A program made the position numbers and the translations under genes. The notes under the pieces were generated by a model, which worked only from the letters and a program-made list of their open reading frames with translations, ran no database searches and was not told the origin of the DNA. A stretch of DNA of 44,697 nt from JBGQOG01 sp052113705 (GTDB lineage: Bacteria; Pseudomonadota; Alphaproteobacteria; Rhodobacterales; Rhodobacteraceae). The stretch spans positions 1 to 44,697 of the forward strand of contig NZ_JBGQOG010000027.1 of the NCBI RefSeq assembly GCF_052113705.1, given 5' to 3'. Below are positions 15,853 through 24,066 of this stretch, piece after piece (position 1 is the first letter of the stretch; every line of letters begins with the position of its first letter).

Positions 15853-16502
15853 ATCGTGCCAAAGGTGGCCTTCAGATCGGCGACCTGAGCCTCGGTGAGC
15901 AGACGGGTTGGATGGCCGCGCAGGGCAACCAGCAAGCGCGCGGTTTCCTCCAGCTCTTCGGCGGCCGCGACAGCAGAGAACAGCGTGCGACCGCTGACCA
16001 CCGGCCCGTGATTGGCCAAGAGCACCGCGGCATAACGGCCCTGCAACGCGCGGATCAGCGTGCCGGTCGCAGGATCGCCGGGCCGGGTATAGGGCAGCAG
16101 TTTCACCGTGCCCACGCGCATCACCACATAGGGGGTCAGCGGCGGCACGCAGTCCTCGGGGTCGGTATCGGCCAGACAGGACAGCGCGGTGGCCCAGGTC
16201 GAATGCAGATGCACCACCGCCCCCGCCTCAGGCCGGGTGTCATAGAACGCCTGATGCAGAAAGGTTTCCTTGGTCGGCTTGTCGCCCGCGACATGACGCC
16301 CCTCGAAATCGAGTTTCGAGATCCGCTCGGGGATCAGGTCGCCCAGCCGGACATTGGTCGGGCTCATCAAGATGCCGTCCTCAAGACGCACCGAGACATT
16401 GCCGGCAGTGCCGACCGAAAAGCCGCGTTCGAACAGCGACCGGCAGAGCCGCGCCATTTCGGCGCGGGCGGCGCCCTCGGCCGGAGAGATCGCGCCGCTC
16501 AT
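15849..16502 (-). CDS. otnC: 3-oxo-tetronate 4-phosphate decarboxylase (class II aldolase/adducin family)
   Basis: 217 aa, cytoplasmic zinc enzyme. Motifs: FSVGTAGNVSVRLEDGILMS, GRHVAGDKPTKETFLHQAFY (with the catalytic-region Glu), GAVVHLHSTWATALSC (HxH zinc ligands) and AAVLLANHGPVVSG (third zinc His). The direct pairing with an OtnK-type kinase (start/stop overlap of 4 nt at 16499-16502) is the known context of OtnC, which decarboxylates 3-oxo-tetronate 4-phosphate to dihydroxyacetone phosphate and CO2. The usual LtnD and OtnI partners are not present; an IDH-family dehydrogenase and a racemase-like gene take their places. Confidence 0.82.
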   Translation of the reverse strand: MSGAISPAEGAARAEMARLCRSLFERGFSVGTAGNVSVRLEDGILMSPTNVRLGDLIPERISKLDFEGRHVAGDKPTKETFLHQAFYDTRPEAGAVVHLHSTWATALSCLADTDPEDCVPPLTPYVVMRVGTVKLLPYTRPGDPATGTLIRALQGRYAAVLLANHGPVVSGRTLFSAVAAAEELEETARLLVALRGHPTRLLTEAQVADLKATFGTI

Positions 16503-17788
16503 GCCGCACCTGCCATGACGCGCAGCGCCTTTTCAAAGAAATCCGGCGCGCCAAAATTCCCCGATTTCAGCGCCATCGCCACCGGCGCATCCGCAGAGCC
16601 GACCGATAGCACCGGCACGCCCGGATCGATTTCGGGCCCAAGCGCCATCGCCTCGGCACCCTGCGCCGCGCAGACCGCCTGCGCCACCGCGCCCGAGGTT
16701 TCGCCCCCGGCGATCACCAGGCGCCGATAGCCCCGCTCCAGAAGCGCCCGCGCGGTATCGGCAAACAGCGCATCGAGCCGCGCCGCCACCGTTTCGCGAC
16801 CAAAGCGGTCCTGGATCTGCCGCACGACCTCGGGCGCCCCCGAGGAATAGCAAAGCGGCGCGGTCTCCTGGTGACGCGCGATGAAGGCCAGCAGGGTTTC
16901 GGCAGTGACGGTGCCCGCCATCACCTGCGGCACATCGATCGCATAGACCGGATGGGTGCGGGCATAGTGATCGATCTGGCCGCGCGTCGCTCCGGAGCAG
17001 GACCCCGCGAGGATCGCCGCCGCGCCCGCGGCGGGCGTGAAGGCGCCGGTTCCGCCCTGCGCGGCCCCGGCACGGATGAAATTCCGCGGCAATCCCAGCG
17101 CGATACCGGAACCGCCAGTGACAAGGGGTACCCCGTCGAGCGCGGCGCCAATGGTCAAGAGATCAGCATCAGAGACCGCATCAACGATGCACAGCACCTG
17201 CCCCGCGCCGCCCGCGGCCGCCAAAGCGGCAGCAACAGCCGCCGCGCCACGCGCCACCACCGGCAGCGGCACGTGGCCCACCGGCCCGAGACATTGCCGC
17301 GCCAGGAAGCGCCGCAGATCCGGGTCGGTCATCGGCGTCAGCGGATGGTTCTGCATACCGCTTTCGCTCAGCAGCCGGTCCTGCACGAAAAGATGGCCCT
17401 GGTAGATGGTCCGGCCCACCGCCGGAAAGGCCGGGCAGGCCACCACCCCCGTCGCCCCCAGCGCCGCGGCCAGCGCTTCGCCGACCGGGCCGATATTGCC
17501 CGCAGGCGTGGAATCGAAGGTCGAGCAATATTTGAAGATGATCTGCTGGCAGCCCTGGGCTTTCAGCCAATGCAACGCCGCGACTGATTGCGCCACCGCT
17601 TCCTCAACCGGGGCCGAGCGCGACTTCAGCGCGATCACCCCCGCCTCGATGCCCGCCGGGGCCGGGCCGGAAGGCACGCCGGAGAATTGCGCGGTGCGCA
17701 GCCCGCCTTCGGGCAGGGTGCCGCGCGCCAGCGTATTGGCAATATCGCTCGCGCCGGTGAAATCATCTGCAATTACGCCAATCAGCAT
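16499..17788 (-). CDS. otnK: Four-carbon acid sugar kinase (3-oxo-tetronate kinase, DUF1537)
   Basis: 429 aa. The start at 17788 (MLIGVIADDFTGASDIANTL) is chosen because the conserved IADDFTG motif begins immediately after it. Other family text: CQQIIFKYCSTFDSTPAGNI, AFPAVGRTIYQGHLFVQDRL, SGMQNHPLTPMTDPDLRRFL, AILAGSCSGATRGQI (nucleotide-domain start), YRRLVIAGGETSGAVAQAVC. OtnK phosphorylates 3-oxo-tetronate at C4, supplying OtnC. Its 5' end overlaps the racemase-like gene by 7 nt and its 3' end overlaps otnC, so the three are translationally coupled. Substrate specificity inside the kinase family (tetronate, threonate or erythronate derived) cannot be decided here. Confidence 0.88.
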   Translation of the reverse strand: MLIGVIADDFTGASDIANTLARGTLPEGGLRTAQFSGVPSGPAPAGIEAGVIALKSRSAPVEEAVAQSVAALHWLKAQGCQQIIFKYCSTFDSTPAGNIGPVGEALAAALGATGVVACPAFPAVGRTIYQGHLFVQDRLLSESGMQNHPLTPMTDPDLRRFLARQCLGPVGHVPLPVVARGAAAVAAALAAAGGAGQVLCIVDAVSDADLLTIGAALDGVPLVTGGSGIALGLPRNFIRAGAAQGGTGAFTPAAGAAAILAGSCSGATRGQIDHYARTHPVYAIDVPQVMAGTVTAETLLAFIARHQETAPLCYSSGAPEVVRQIQDRFGRETVAARLDALFADTARALLERGYRRLVIAGGETSGAVAQAVCAAQGAEAMALGPEIDPGVPVLSVGSADAPVAMALKSGNFGAPDFFEKALRVMAGAA

Positions 17789-18480
17789 GGGGAACCTGTT
17801 AGTCTGGAGCCCTGCAGGCACGCCTTCAGCTTGGCGACAGCGGCGTCGGGGCTGGTCAAAAGGGGAATTTCGGTGGCGGTGGCAGCGGCGGGCCCGGCCG
17901 ACGCCATGGAAAATTGCGCCAGCATAATCGCATCCGCCCCCACGACTGCGGCGGCCGCCAGGGCGATCAGCGCGTCATGGCGCGCGAGATCACCCGCCTG
18001 CAAAGCCGCCAGCGCGTCGGGCACGAACTCGGCCCGCAACCGGGCCGTCGAGCCGCGGCGCGCGGCTTCTTCTTCGAATTCGCGGGTCATCCCCGCCTCG
18101 GCGGGCGGGAAGGTGTAAAGCAAGACGATGTCACGCCCCGCCGCCAGTGCCGCCTCATACATCGCCTCATTCGGCTTCAAGACCGGCACCGGGCTTTGCG
18201 CCGCCGCCGCTTCGATGCCCACGCCAAAGGAGGAGCAGGTGAAAAGGATGCCATCGACCGACAGGCCTTCGGCATAGCGGCAAAGCTGGCCGATCCGGCC
18301 ATCCAGCTCGGCGAGCGACGCCGCGCCGGACGCCCGGTCAAGCGACAGGCTTTCCTCAAGGATCGAGATCACCTGCGCCTCGGGCCAGTTCCGTTTCAGC
18401 GCGGTCTCGATCGGTTCGATCGCGACCCGCGTGGCATGGATCAGCGCGATGCGCGGCGCAATGGATGGGCTGTCGGTCAT
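17782..18480 (-). CDS. Asp/Glu racemase-superfamily protein lacking the second catalytic cysteine
   Basis: 232 aa. The start at 18480 (MTDSPSIAPRIALIHATRVA) is used because upstream in-frame sequence overlaps the previous gene. The fold is Asp/Glu/hydantoin racemase-like: VDGILFTCSSFGVGIEAA holds the first active-site Cys, and AAGRDIVLLYTFPPAEAGM the middle strand. The second half, GADAIMLAQFSMASAGPAAA, has Gln-Phe-Ser where racemases carry the second catalytic Cys. Two-base racemisation is therefore unlikely; a lyase, isomerase or decarboxylase role is more probable. In the operon it sits between the IDH-family dehydrogenase (76 nt upstream) and otnK (overlapping), where a sugar-acid isomerase such as OtnI would be expected. 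Confidence 0.75.
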   Translation of the reverse strand: MTDSPSIAPRIALIHATRVAIEPIETALKRNWPEAQVISILEESLSLDRASGAASLAELDGRIGQLCRYAEGLSVDGILFTCSSFGVGIEAAAAQSPVPVLKPNEAMYEAALAAGRDIVLLYTFPPAEAGMTREFEEEAARRGSTARLRAEFVPDALAALQAGDLARHDALIALAAAAVVGADAIMLAQFSMASAGPAAATATEIPLLTSPDAAVAKLKACLQGSRLTGSPC

Positions 18481-18556
18481 GAAAGACCCCAAATTGGCAG
18501 CAAGGGAAGGAGGCGAGGGGCGGCGCGTTCCACCCCCCGCAAGTCTTGTCGACCGA

Positions 18557-19630
18557 TCAGGCAGCCCGAACCGCTTCAGCGACAAAACGGCCAAAAGCAT
18601 CGGTGTTCACGCTGCCGCCGGTGTCGCGGGTGCGTTTGGCCGGATCGTCCAGCACCGCATCCACCGCTTGCGCGATGGCGGCACCAGCCTGCATCAGCTT
18701 GTCGATACCGCGCTGTTCACCCAGCCAGCTGAGCATCATCGCCGCCGACAGGATCAGCGAGGTCGGGTTGGCCACGTTCTTGCCCGCGATATCGGGGGCC
18801 GAACCGTGCTGGGCCTGGGCGCAGCACAGGCCGGTTTCGGCATTGGCGTTGATCGACCCGGCCAGACCCAGCGAGCCGGAGAGTTCCGAAGCGAGGTCGG
18901 ACAGGATGTCGCCGTAGAAATTGGTGGTGACGACCACGTCATATTTCTCGGGCTGACGCACCAGCAGCGCGGCGAAAGCGTCAACGATCTTGTCGTCGGC
19001 CTCGACCTCAGGGAAGTCCTTCGCGACTTCGCGGAAGCATTCCAGGAACAGGCCATCGGTCATCAGGAAAGAGTTGGCCTTATGGATCGCCACCACTTTC
19101 TTTGTCCGCTGCATGGCAAGCTTGAACGCCTCTCGGCAGATCCGCATCGAGCCGTGGCGGGTGATCTTGCGCACCGACAGCGCCATGTCACGGTCGGGCA
19201 TCATCTCGCCCACGCCGCGGAACATGTTGCGGTCGGGATAAAAGCCCTCGGTCGCCTCGCGCATGATCACCAGATCCATACCCGGTGCCTTGTTCGGCAG
19301 AAAGTCGCGGGACCGGGCGGGGCGCACATTGGCGTAGAGGTCAAGTCCGATGCGGAACCCGGCCGAGACATTGCGGCCGCCTTCGGCCACCGGCGGATAA
19401 TCCATATGCGATTGGGTGCCGAGGATCACGCCGTCGAATTCGGTGCGGGCGCGGTCCAGCACCTCTTCGCGCAGGGTGATGCCGTGCTTTTTCAGCGAGG
19501 TAAAGCCGGATTCCTCTTCGTAGAAGGTCAGGCCCAGATCGAATTTCTGGTTCGCGGCCTCGACCACTTCGAGGGTGGCGGCCATGATTTCGGGACCGAT
19601 GCCGTCACAGGGCAGCGTCATGATACGCAT
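18557..19630 (-). CDS. Isocitrate/isopropylmalate-family beta-decarboxylating dehydrogenase
   Basis: 357 aa, cytoplasmic NAD(P)- and metal-dependent. Family features in order: MTLPCDGIGPEIMAATLEVV, NVSAGFRIGLDLYANVRPAR (substrate-carboxylate Arg region), LVIMREATEGFYPDRNMF, KVVAIHKANSFLMTDGLFLE (catalytic Lys), VVTTNFYGDILSDLASELSG (metal Asp pair) and GSAPDIAGKNVANPTSLILS. The closest functional groups are tartrate/D-malate, isopropylmalate and homoisocitrate dehydrogenases. The REATEGFY loop, where many members have RENTEGEY, marks a divergent subgroup. The enzyme would oxidise a 2-hydroxy acid at the branch carbon with or without CO2 loss. It follows tctA by 65 nt. Confidence 0.85.
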   Translation of the reverse strand: MRIMTLPCDGIGPEIMAATLEVVEAANQKFDLGLTFYEEESGFTSLKKHGITLREEVLDRARTEFDGVILGTQSHMDYPPVAEGGRNVSAGFRIGLDLYANVRPARSRDFLPNKAPGMDLVIMREATEGFYPDRNMFRGVGEMMPDRDMALSVRKITRHGSMRICREAFKLAMQRTKKVVAIHKANSFLMTDGLFLECFREVAKDFPEVEADDKIVDAFAALLVRQPEKYDVVVTTNFYGDILSDLASELSGSLGLAGSINANAETGLCCAQAQHGSAPDIAGKNVANPTSLILSAAMMLSWLGEQRGIDKLMQAGAAIAQAVDAVLDDPAKRTRDTGGSVNTDAFGRFVAEAVRAA

Positions 19631-19666
19631 GGTATTCTCCGTGTCAGATTGGGGGAGGAAGGGGGA

Positions 19667-19689
19667 CCCGACCGGACCTGCCGGTCGGG
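19667..19689 (-). terminator. Hairpin between tctA and the dehydrogenase gene
   Basis: Perfect 9-bp arms CCCGACCGG / CCGGTCGGG with a 5-nt loop, 6 nt past the tctA stop. There is no T-run (C-rich tail), so it is better read as a transcript-stabilising or attenuating hairpin that sets transporter and enzyme expression apart. Confidence 0.5.
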
Positions 19690-19695
19690 GAACGA

Positions 19696-21240
19696 TCAGT
19701 CGCCTTCGGCCACTTCGGCAGCCGGACGGTTTGCAGAGATCTTCGACTTCAGGCGACGGCCGAGGATAATCGGCAGGACAAAGCCAACCACGACGATGAT
19801 CCAGAGCACGATCGCCAGCGGGCTACCCAGCAGGATCGACCAATCACCATCCGAGATCGCCATGGCGCGGCGCAGGTTCACTTCCATCTCGTTGCCGAGC
19901 AGGATGCCCAAGATGATCGGCACCAACGGCACCTGCAGTTTGCGCAGCACCCAGCCGAGCAGGCCAAAGCCCACCATCATCATCAGATCGAAGCTCGAAC
20001 GCGAAATGCCGTAGATCCCGACGAAGGAAATCATCGCCACCACCGGCATCAGAATCCGCGACGGGATCATGAGCACTCGCGAGAACAGTCCAACCATCGG
20101 GATATTCAGGATCAAGAGCATGGCATTGCCGATGAACAGCGCCGCAATCAAGCCCCAAACCACTTCCGGGTTACGTGTGAACAGAAGCGGCCCTGGGGTG
20201 ATGTTCAGCGACAATAGCACCGCCAATAGAACCGCCGTGGTTCCGGACCCAGGCACACCGAGGGACAGCATCGGCACCAACGCCCCGCCGGCAGCTGCAT
20301 TGTTGCCGACCTCCGGCGCGATCACACCACGCGGGTCACCCTTGCCAAAGGTCTCGCCTTTCGGATCGCTAACCATTTTCTCGACCGAATAGGACAGGAA
20401 AGAACCCAGCGAGGCCCCCGCCCCGGGCAGCACACCAGCCAAAAAGCCGATTACAGTCGAGCGGGCCATCGTCGGGATCGAGCGGCGCAGCAACCCGAAA
20501 TCTGGCAACAGCCGACCGATCTGCGTGACTTTTGTACCACTCGCTCCACCGCCACGATGCTCTTCAAGGAAGACGAACACCTCCGACAGCGCAAACAAAC
20601 CAACGATAGCTACAAGAAAGTCGATGCCGTCATAAAGATGCATCTCGCCAAACGTGAAACGCGGCACGCCGGTCTGTTCGTCAATGCCGATCATAGCGAT
20701 GGCAAGGCCGAAGGCCGCGGCAAAGGCTGCCTTGGCCTGGTTCGTCGAGGACAGCCCGCCCAGAGTCGCGAAAGCCAAGGTGAACAGCGCGAAGTATTCC
20801 GCTGGGCCGAACAGGAGCGCGATCTTAACCAGCTGCGGCGCCAGAAACACCAGGCCCCAGGTTGCAAAGAAGCTGCCGACGAAAGAGGCAATGCCCGAGA
20901 TCGATAGCGCCTGCCCGGCCTTGCCCTGCTGGGCCATTGGATAGCCGTCGAGACAGGTCATCATCGCCGGCTCATCGCCCGGAATGTTCAGGAGGATCGA
21001 GCTGATCCGCCCGCCATACATGCAACCGTAATAAACCGAGGTCAGCAGGATCAGTGCGGGCGTCGGCCCCAGACCCAGCGAAAAGGCGATGGGGATCAGG
21101 ATGGCCACGCCATTGGCCGGTCCGAGCCCCGGCAGCGCGCCCATCAGCGTACCAAGGAAACTGCCGATCAGCGCCAGCGCCAGGTTCTGCCAGGTCATCG
21201 CGACTGCAAATCCGTCGGCAAGGGAATGAAGAGTGTCCAT
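19696..21240 (-). CDS. tctA: Tripartite tricarboxylate transporter large permease (TctA)
   Basis: 514 aa inner-membrane protein with about 11-12 hydrophobic segments. Diagnostic text: GSFLGTLMGALPGLGPANGV, YGGRISSILLNIPGDEPAMM (the TctA signature), GFLAGVLPGAGASLGSFLSY (its internal repeat), APEVGNNAAAGGALVPMLSL and GVPGSGTTAVLLAVLLSLNI. It translocates the carboxylate delivered by TctC, with sodium or protons. The tctB stop lies 9 nt upstream of its start. The size and gene order tctC-tctB-tctA are standard. Confidence 0.95.
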   Translation of the reverse strand: MDTLHSLADGFAVAMTWQNLALALIGSFLGTLMGALPGLGPANGVAILIPIAFSLGLGPTPALILLTSVYYGCMYGGRISSILLNIPGDEPAMMTCLDGYPMAQQGKAGQALSISGIASFVGSFFATWGLVFLAPQLVKIALLFGPAEYFALFTLAFATLGGLSSTNQAKAAFAAAFGLAIAMIGIDEQTGVPRFTFGEMHLYDGIDFLVAIVGLFALSEVFVFLEEHRGGGASGTKVTQIGRLLPDFGLLRRSIPTMARSTVIGFLAGVLPGAGASLGSFLSYSVEKMVSDPKGETFGKGDPRGVIAPEVGNNAAAGGALVPMLSLGVPGSGTTAVLLAVLLSLNITPGPLLFTRNPEVVWGLIAALFIGNAMLLILNIPMVGLFSRVLMIPSRILMPVVAMISFVGIYGISRSSFDLMMMVGFGLLGWVLRKLQVPLVPIILGILLGNEMEVNLRRAMAISDGDWSILLGSPLAIVLWIIVVVGFVLPIILGRRLKSKISANRPAAEVAEGD

Positions 21241-21249
21241 GATGGCGCC

Positions 21250-21681
21250 TCAAAAACCGAAGGGGCCCTTGGCCAGCGACAGACCAAGAACAAGGTGGAA
21301 GACGACATAGATGCCGATCGACGCGCCAACGCCGGTCATGACCGCGCCCAGTGGCCGCGAGCCGAGCCGCCAGCCCAGATAGGTGGTGGCACCGAAGGTG
21401 GCGATGATGAAACCCAGAACTGGCAGTAACTTGGCGTAAAGGAACATCACTGCCGCCGCGAAAAGGATCTCGGCAAAATTGGCGAAGTTCGGCCAATGCG
21501 GTTCATCATCCGGGCGCAGGATGAACACCAGCGAACACAGCGCCAGCGCGGTGCCGATGATATAGGGGAAAGTCCGCGAGCCGATGGCGTCGTCCATGAA
21601 ACTGGTCGGGATGATCGAGGCGGCCCAGATATAGAAGGCAGCAAGCAAAAGCCCGACGCCGCCGAAGATGCGGTCGCTCAT
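21250..21681 (-). CDS. tctB: Tripartite tricarboxylate transporter small permease (TctB)
   Basis: 143 aa. The start at 21681 (MSDRIFGGVGLLLAAFYIWA) begins with the first membrane helix. Four hydrophobic segments are visible, with the TctB-like RTFPYIIGTALALCSLVFIL region and the C-terminal MTGVGASIGIYVVFHLVLGL. It partners TctA in the membrane. The spacing to tctC is 63 nt. Confidence 0.88.
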   Translation of the reverse strand: MSDRIFGGVGLLLAAFYIWAASIIPTSFMDDAIGSRTFPYIIGTALALCSLVFILRPDDEPHWPNFANFAEILFAAAVMFLYAKLLPVLGFIIATFGATTYLGWRLGSRPLGAVMTGVGASIGIYVVFHLVLGLSLAKGPFGF

Positions 21682-21744
21682 AGCGTCCTCATGTGTGAAA
21701 GAACGGGAACGGGAGGCGATGCAGCGCACCGCCCCCCGTGGCGA

Positions 21745-22734
21745 TCACTGGATGATGCCGATTTCGCGCGAGATCTCGGTGATCTGGGCGATATTCTCGG
21801 CAATGAACTTGTCCATGTCAGCGCCGAAATTGTTGAAGGGGACGATCGAGGCCGCCTTCAGCGTATCCTGGAACGCCGGATCCTCGGTCATCTTCTTGAT
21901 CGCATCCGACCAGAACGCCTTGGCGTCATCCGAGGCATCTTTCGGCATGTAAAGGCCGCGCCAGTTGGCGCCGATCACGTCATAGCCCTGTTCCTTGGCG
22001 GTCGGCACATCCGGGATATCCGGCAGACGCTCCGGCGACATGACCGCCAGCACCCGTACATCGCCCGATTCCATGAAGCCGCGGATTTCCGAGAAATCGC
22101 CCGAAACCGCATCGACCGAGCCCGACAGCAGGCCGGTCATCGCCTCACCCCCGCCCGAGAAGGCGATGTATTTCATGGCCTTGACGTCCTCGACGCCCGC
22201 CGCCTTGCCCAGCATCAGCGGCTTGAGGTGGTCATAGCCGCCCATCGCCGAACCACCCGCGAAGGAAACCGAGCGCGGGTCATTCAGCACCGCATCCATC
22301 AGTTCATTCAGCGTCTGGTATTTCGAGTCCTTGGCAACCGCGATGGCGCCATATTCGGTCCCGAAGGTGGCCAGCCAATGCACCTGATCCGGCGCGGCGC
22401 CCTGGAATTCACCCTGCGCGATCCGCGCGCTGGTCGAGTTCGACGCCGCGACGATCACGTTGTCATCTGCGTTATGCTCGCCCGTGATATAGGCAAAGGC
22501 CACACCGCCGCCACCGCCGGTCATGTTGGTGACCTGCATCATCCCGTCGAGTTCTTTGAGATCAAAGAGATATTTCGCAGTCGTGCGACAGATGAAATCC
22601 CAGCCGCCACCAGGCGCAGAAGGCGCGATACATTCCGGGTTTTCGGGCTTGAAATCGGCTGCGACGGCCGGCGCGGCGATGCCGCCACCGATCAGGGCCA
22701 GCACGAAGCCCACTGGGGCGATTTTCTTGATCAC
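21745..22734 (-). CDS. tctC: Tricarboxylate transporter solute-binding protein (TctC/Bug family)
   Basis: 329 aa periplasmic protein. The signal peptide MIKKIAPVGFVLALIGGGIA ends around PAVA-AD. Bug-family text: CIAPSAPGGGWDFICRTTAK (first ligand-binding loop), VTNMTGGGGGVAFAYITG, SFAGGSAMGGYDHLKPLMLG, YIAFSGGGEAMTGLLSGSVD and VPTAKEQGYDVIGANWRGLY (second loop). It binds a di- or tricarboxylate; the PGGGWD variant with aromatic residues is usual in citrate/tricarballylate-type members, though ligand prediction is weak. It is the first gene of the operon, transcribed from the region facing the GntR gene. Confidence 0.93.
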   Translation of the reverse strand: MIKKIAPVGFVLALIGGGIAAPAVAADFKPENPECIAPSAPGGGWDFICRTTAKYLFDLKELDGMMQVTNMTGGGGGVAFAYITGEHNADDNVIVAASNSTSARIAQGEFQGAAPDQVHWLATFGTEYGAIAVAKDSKYQTLNELMDAVLNDPRSVSFAGGSAMGGYDHLKPLMLGKAAGVEDVKAMKYIAFSGGGEAMTGLLSGSVDAVSGDFSEIRGFMESGDVRVLAVMSPERLPDIPDVPTAKEQGYDVIGANWRGLYMPKDASDDAKAFWSDAIKKMTEDPAFQDTLKAASIVPFNNFGADMDKFIAENIAQITEISREIGIIQ

Positions 22735-22780
22735 GGTGTCTCCTCCCAGAGTGTTTTAGGGGCGCGAATCCGCCCGAAAC

Positions 22781-22814
22781 CATATTGCATATAAAAACAC
22801 CAAAAGCCAATATG
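22781..22814. promoter_or_regulatory. Inverted repeat in the tctC/gntR divergent region
   Basis: Arms CATATTG (22781-22787) and CAATATG (22808-22814) separated by 20 bp lie in AT-rich DNA upstream of tctC. They are a candidate operator for the divergent FCD-GntR regulator. Confidence 0.4.
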
Positions 22815-23078
22815 AATTCGAGCCCATGACTAAGCAGCTACTCATCCATCCAGATCTGCCGCCGAGTATTGCGCATAAGTATCTATTTTCATACGATTAC
22901 TCAAAGAACCCCGCGACGCCGCCATCGCCGATCTTTCGTCCGGGTCGTGGATTTTTCAACGATAATAAACATCGCATACAATCCACTTGCATTTTCCAAC
23001 GGGCTCGCCACAAGGTCATCGACGGCGACCCTGAAGGGGCTCGCGCAATGTGAACCCGCTAAACTAGGAGACGAAAAG

Positions 23079-23999
23079 GTGCTTTCGAACGAGCTCTCCG
23101 GCAAAATTTCGACCAGGCTGGCGCAGGACATCGTGGCGGGAGACATTGCTTTGGGGGCACATATCCGCACTCAACAGGTTGCAAATCGCTATAATGTGTC
23201 GCGAACGCCGGTGCGCGAAGCGCTGATCTTGTTGGAACAGATGGGTTTTCTGGTTCATCATCCCAATCGGGGCTACTTCGTTGCGGAAACGATCCCTAGT
23301 GAGGCGGTGGATGAATTGGTCGCTCAAGCGACACAGGAGCGAGACATTTACCAAAACTTCGCCGAGGATTGGCTAACGGACAGGTTGCCGGATGTCGTCA
23401 CCGAGCAAGCGCTCAGACAGCGCTATAGCCTGACCAAAGCGGGCGTGCTTGAGATACTGGCTCGCGCCACCCGCGAAGGATGGGCAGAGCGCCGCGAAGG
23501 ATACGGCTGGCATCTTCTGCCCGTCGCGAAAACCGCCGAAGCCTTTGACGAAATCTATCGGTTTCGCATGGCCATCGAACCCGCGGCGATGCTTGAACCC
23601 TCATTTGAGATTAACCGAACAGCCATCGCGGAATTGCGCCGCACGCAAGAGCGGATGATCGAGGGGGGGGTAGCCTCGATGCCGCAGGAACGCCTGCTAT
23701 CAAACGGCTCCGATTTTCACGAAGAACTCATTCGGATGTCCAACAATCCCTTCTTCTTTAGCGCACTGCAACGGGTCAACCGAATGCGGCGGCTGATGGA
23801 ATATCGCGCCAAGATCAACCGAGAACGACTGCTGGAACAATGCGGCGAGCATTTGGAGATCCTGTCGCTGCTGGAGCGTGGAGAGATCGCTGAGGCATCC
23901 TATTTCATGAGGCGTCACCTCGGCGGCGCGCTGAAACGAAAATCGCCAATCGCCTGGACTTGGTCAACGCAAGCGCGCGAGGTAATGCTGTCTCGTTGA
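23079..23999 (+). CDS. GntR/FCD-type regulator with two winged helices, divergent from the tct operon
   Basis: 306 aa from a GTG start at 23079 (VLSNELSGKISTRLAQDIVA), chosen because TAGGAG lies 8-9 nt upstream and the GntR domain begins at once; the upstream in-frame extension has no homology. Residues about 5-75 are the first winged helix (HIRTQQVANRYNVSRTPVRE, LVHHPNRGYFV). A second follows at about 105-155 (VTEQALRQRYSLTKAGVLEI, EGWAERREGYGWHL). Then comes an FCD-like helical domain (IYRFRMAIEPAAMLEPSFEI, DFHEELIRMSNNPFF, HLEILSLLERGEIAEASYFM). It is paralogous to the protein at 351-1229. Its position opposite tctC suggests it controls the tct/otn/aconitase operon in response to a carboxylate. 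Confidence 0.85.
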   Translation: MLSNELSGKISTRLAQDIVAGDIALGAHIRTQQVANRYNVSRTPVREALILLEQMGFLVHHPNRGYFVAETIPSEAVDELVAQATQERDIYQNFAEDWLTDRLPDVVTEQALRQRYSLTKAGVLEILARATREGWAERREGYGWHLLPVAKTAEAFDEIYRFRMAIEPAAMLEPSFEINRTAIAELRRTQERMIEGGVASMPQERLLSNGSDFHEELIRMSNNPFFFSALQRVNRMRRLMEYRAKINRERLLEQCGEHLEILSLLERGEIAEASYFMRRHLGGALKRKSPIAWTWSTQAREVMLSR

Positions 24000-24066
24000 C
24001 TGAGCCAATGGGATGCACTGCCTTCCGACCAAACCGCATCTATTGTGGCGGACATGGGTGGAGAAA

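Noticed and set aside
22869..23078. Upstream in-frame extension of the second FCD-GntR gene
   Set aside because: It lacks homology and a ribosome-binding site; the GTG at 23079 with TAGGAG and the immediate GntR domain is the better start.
23999..24066. Left flank of the ISL3 element as the missing half of the sugar-binding gene
   Set aside because: All three minus-strand frames were read and none resembles the C-terminal part of an RbsB-like protein.
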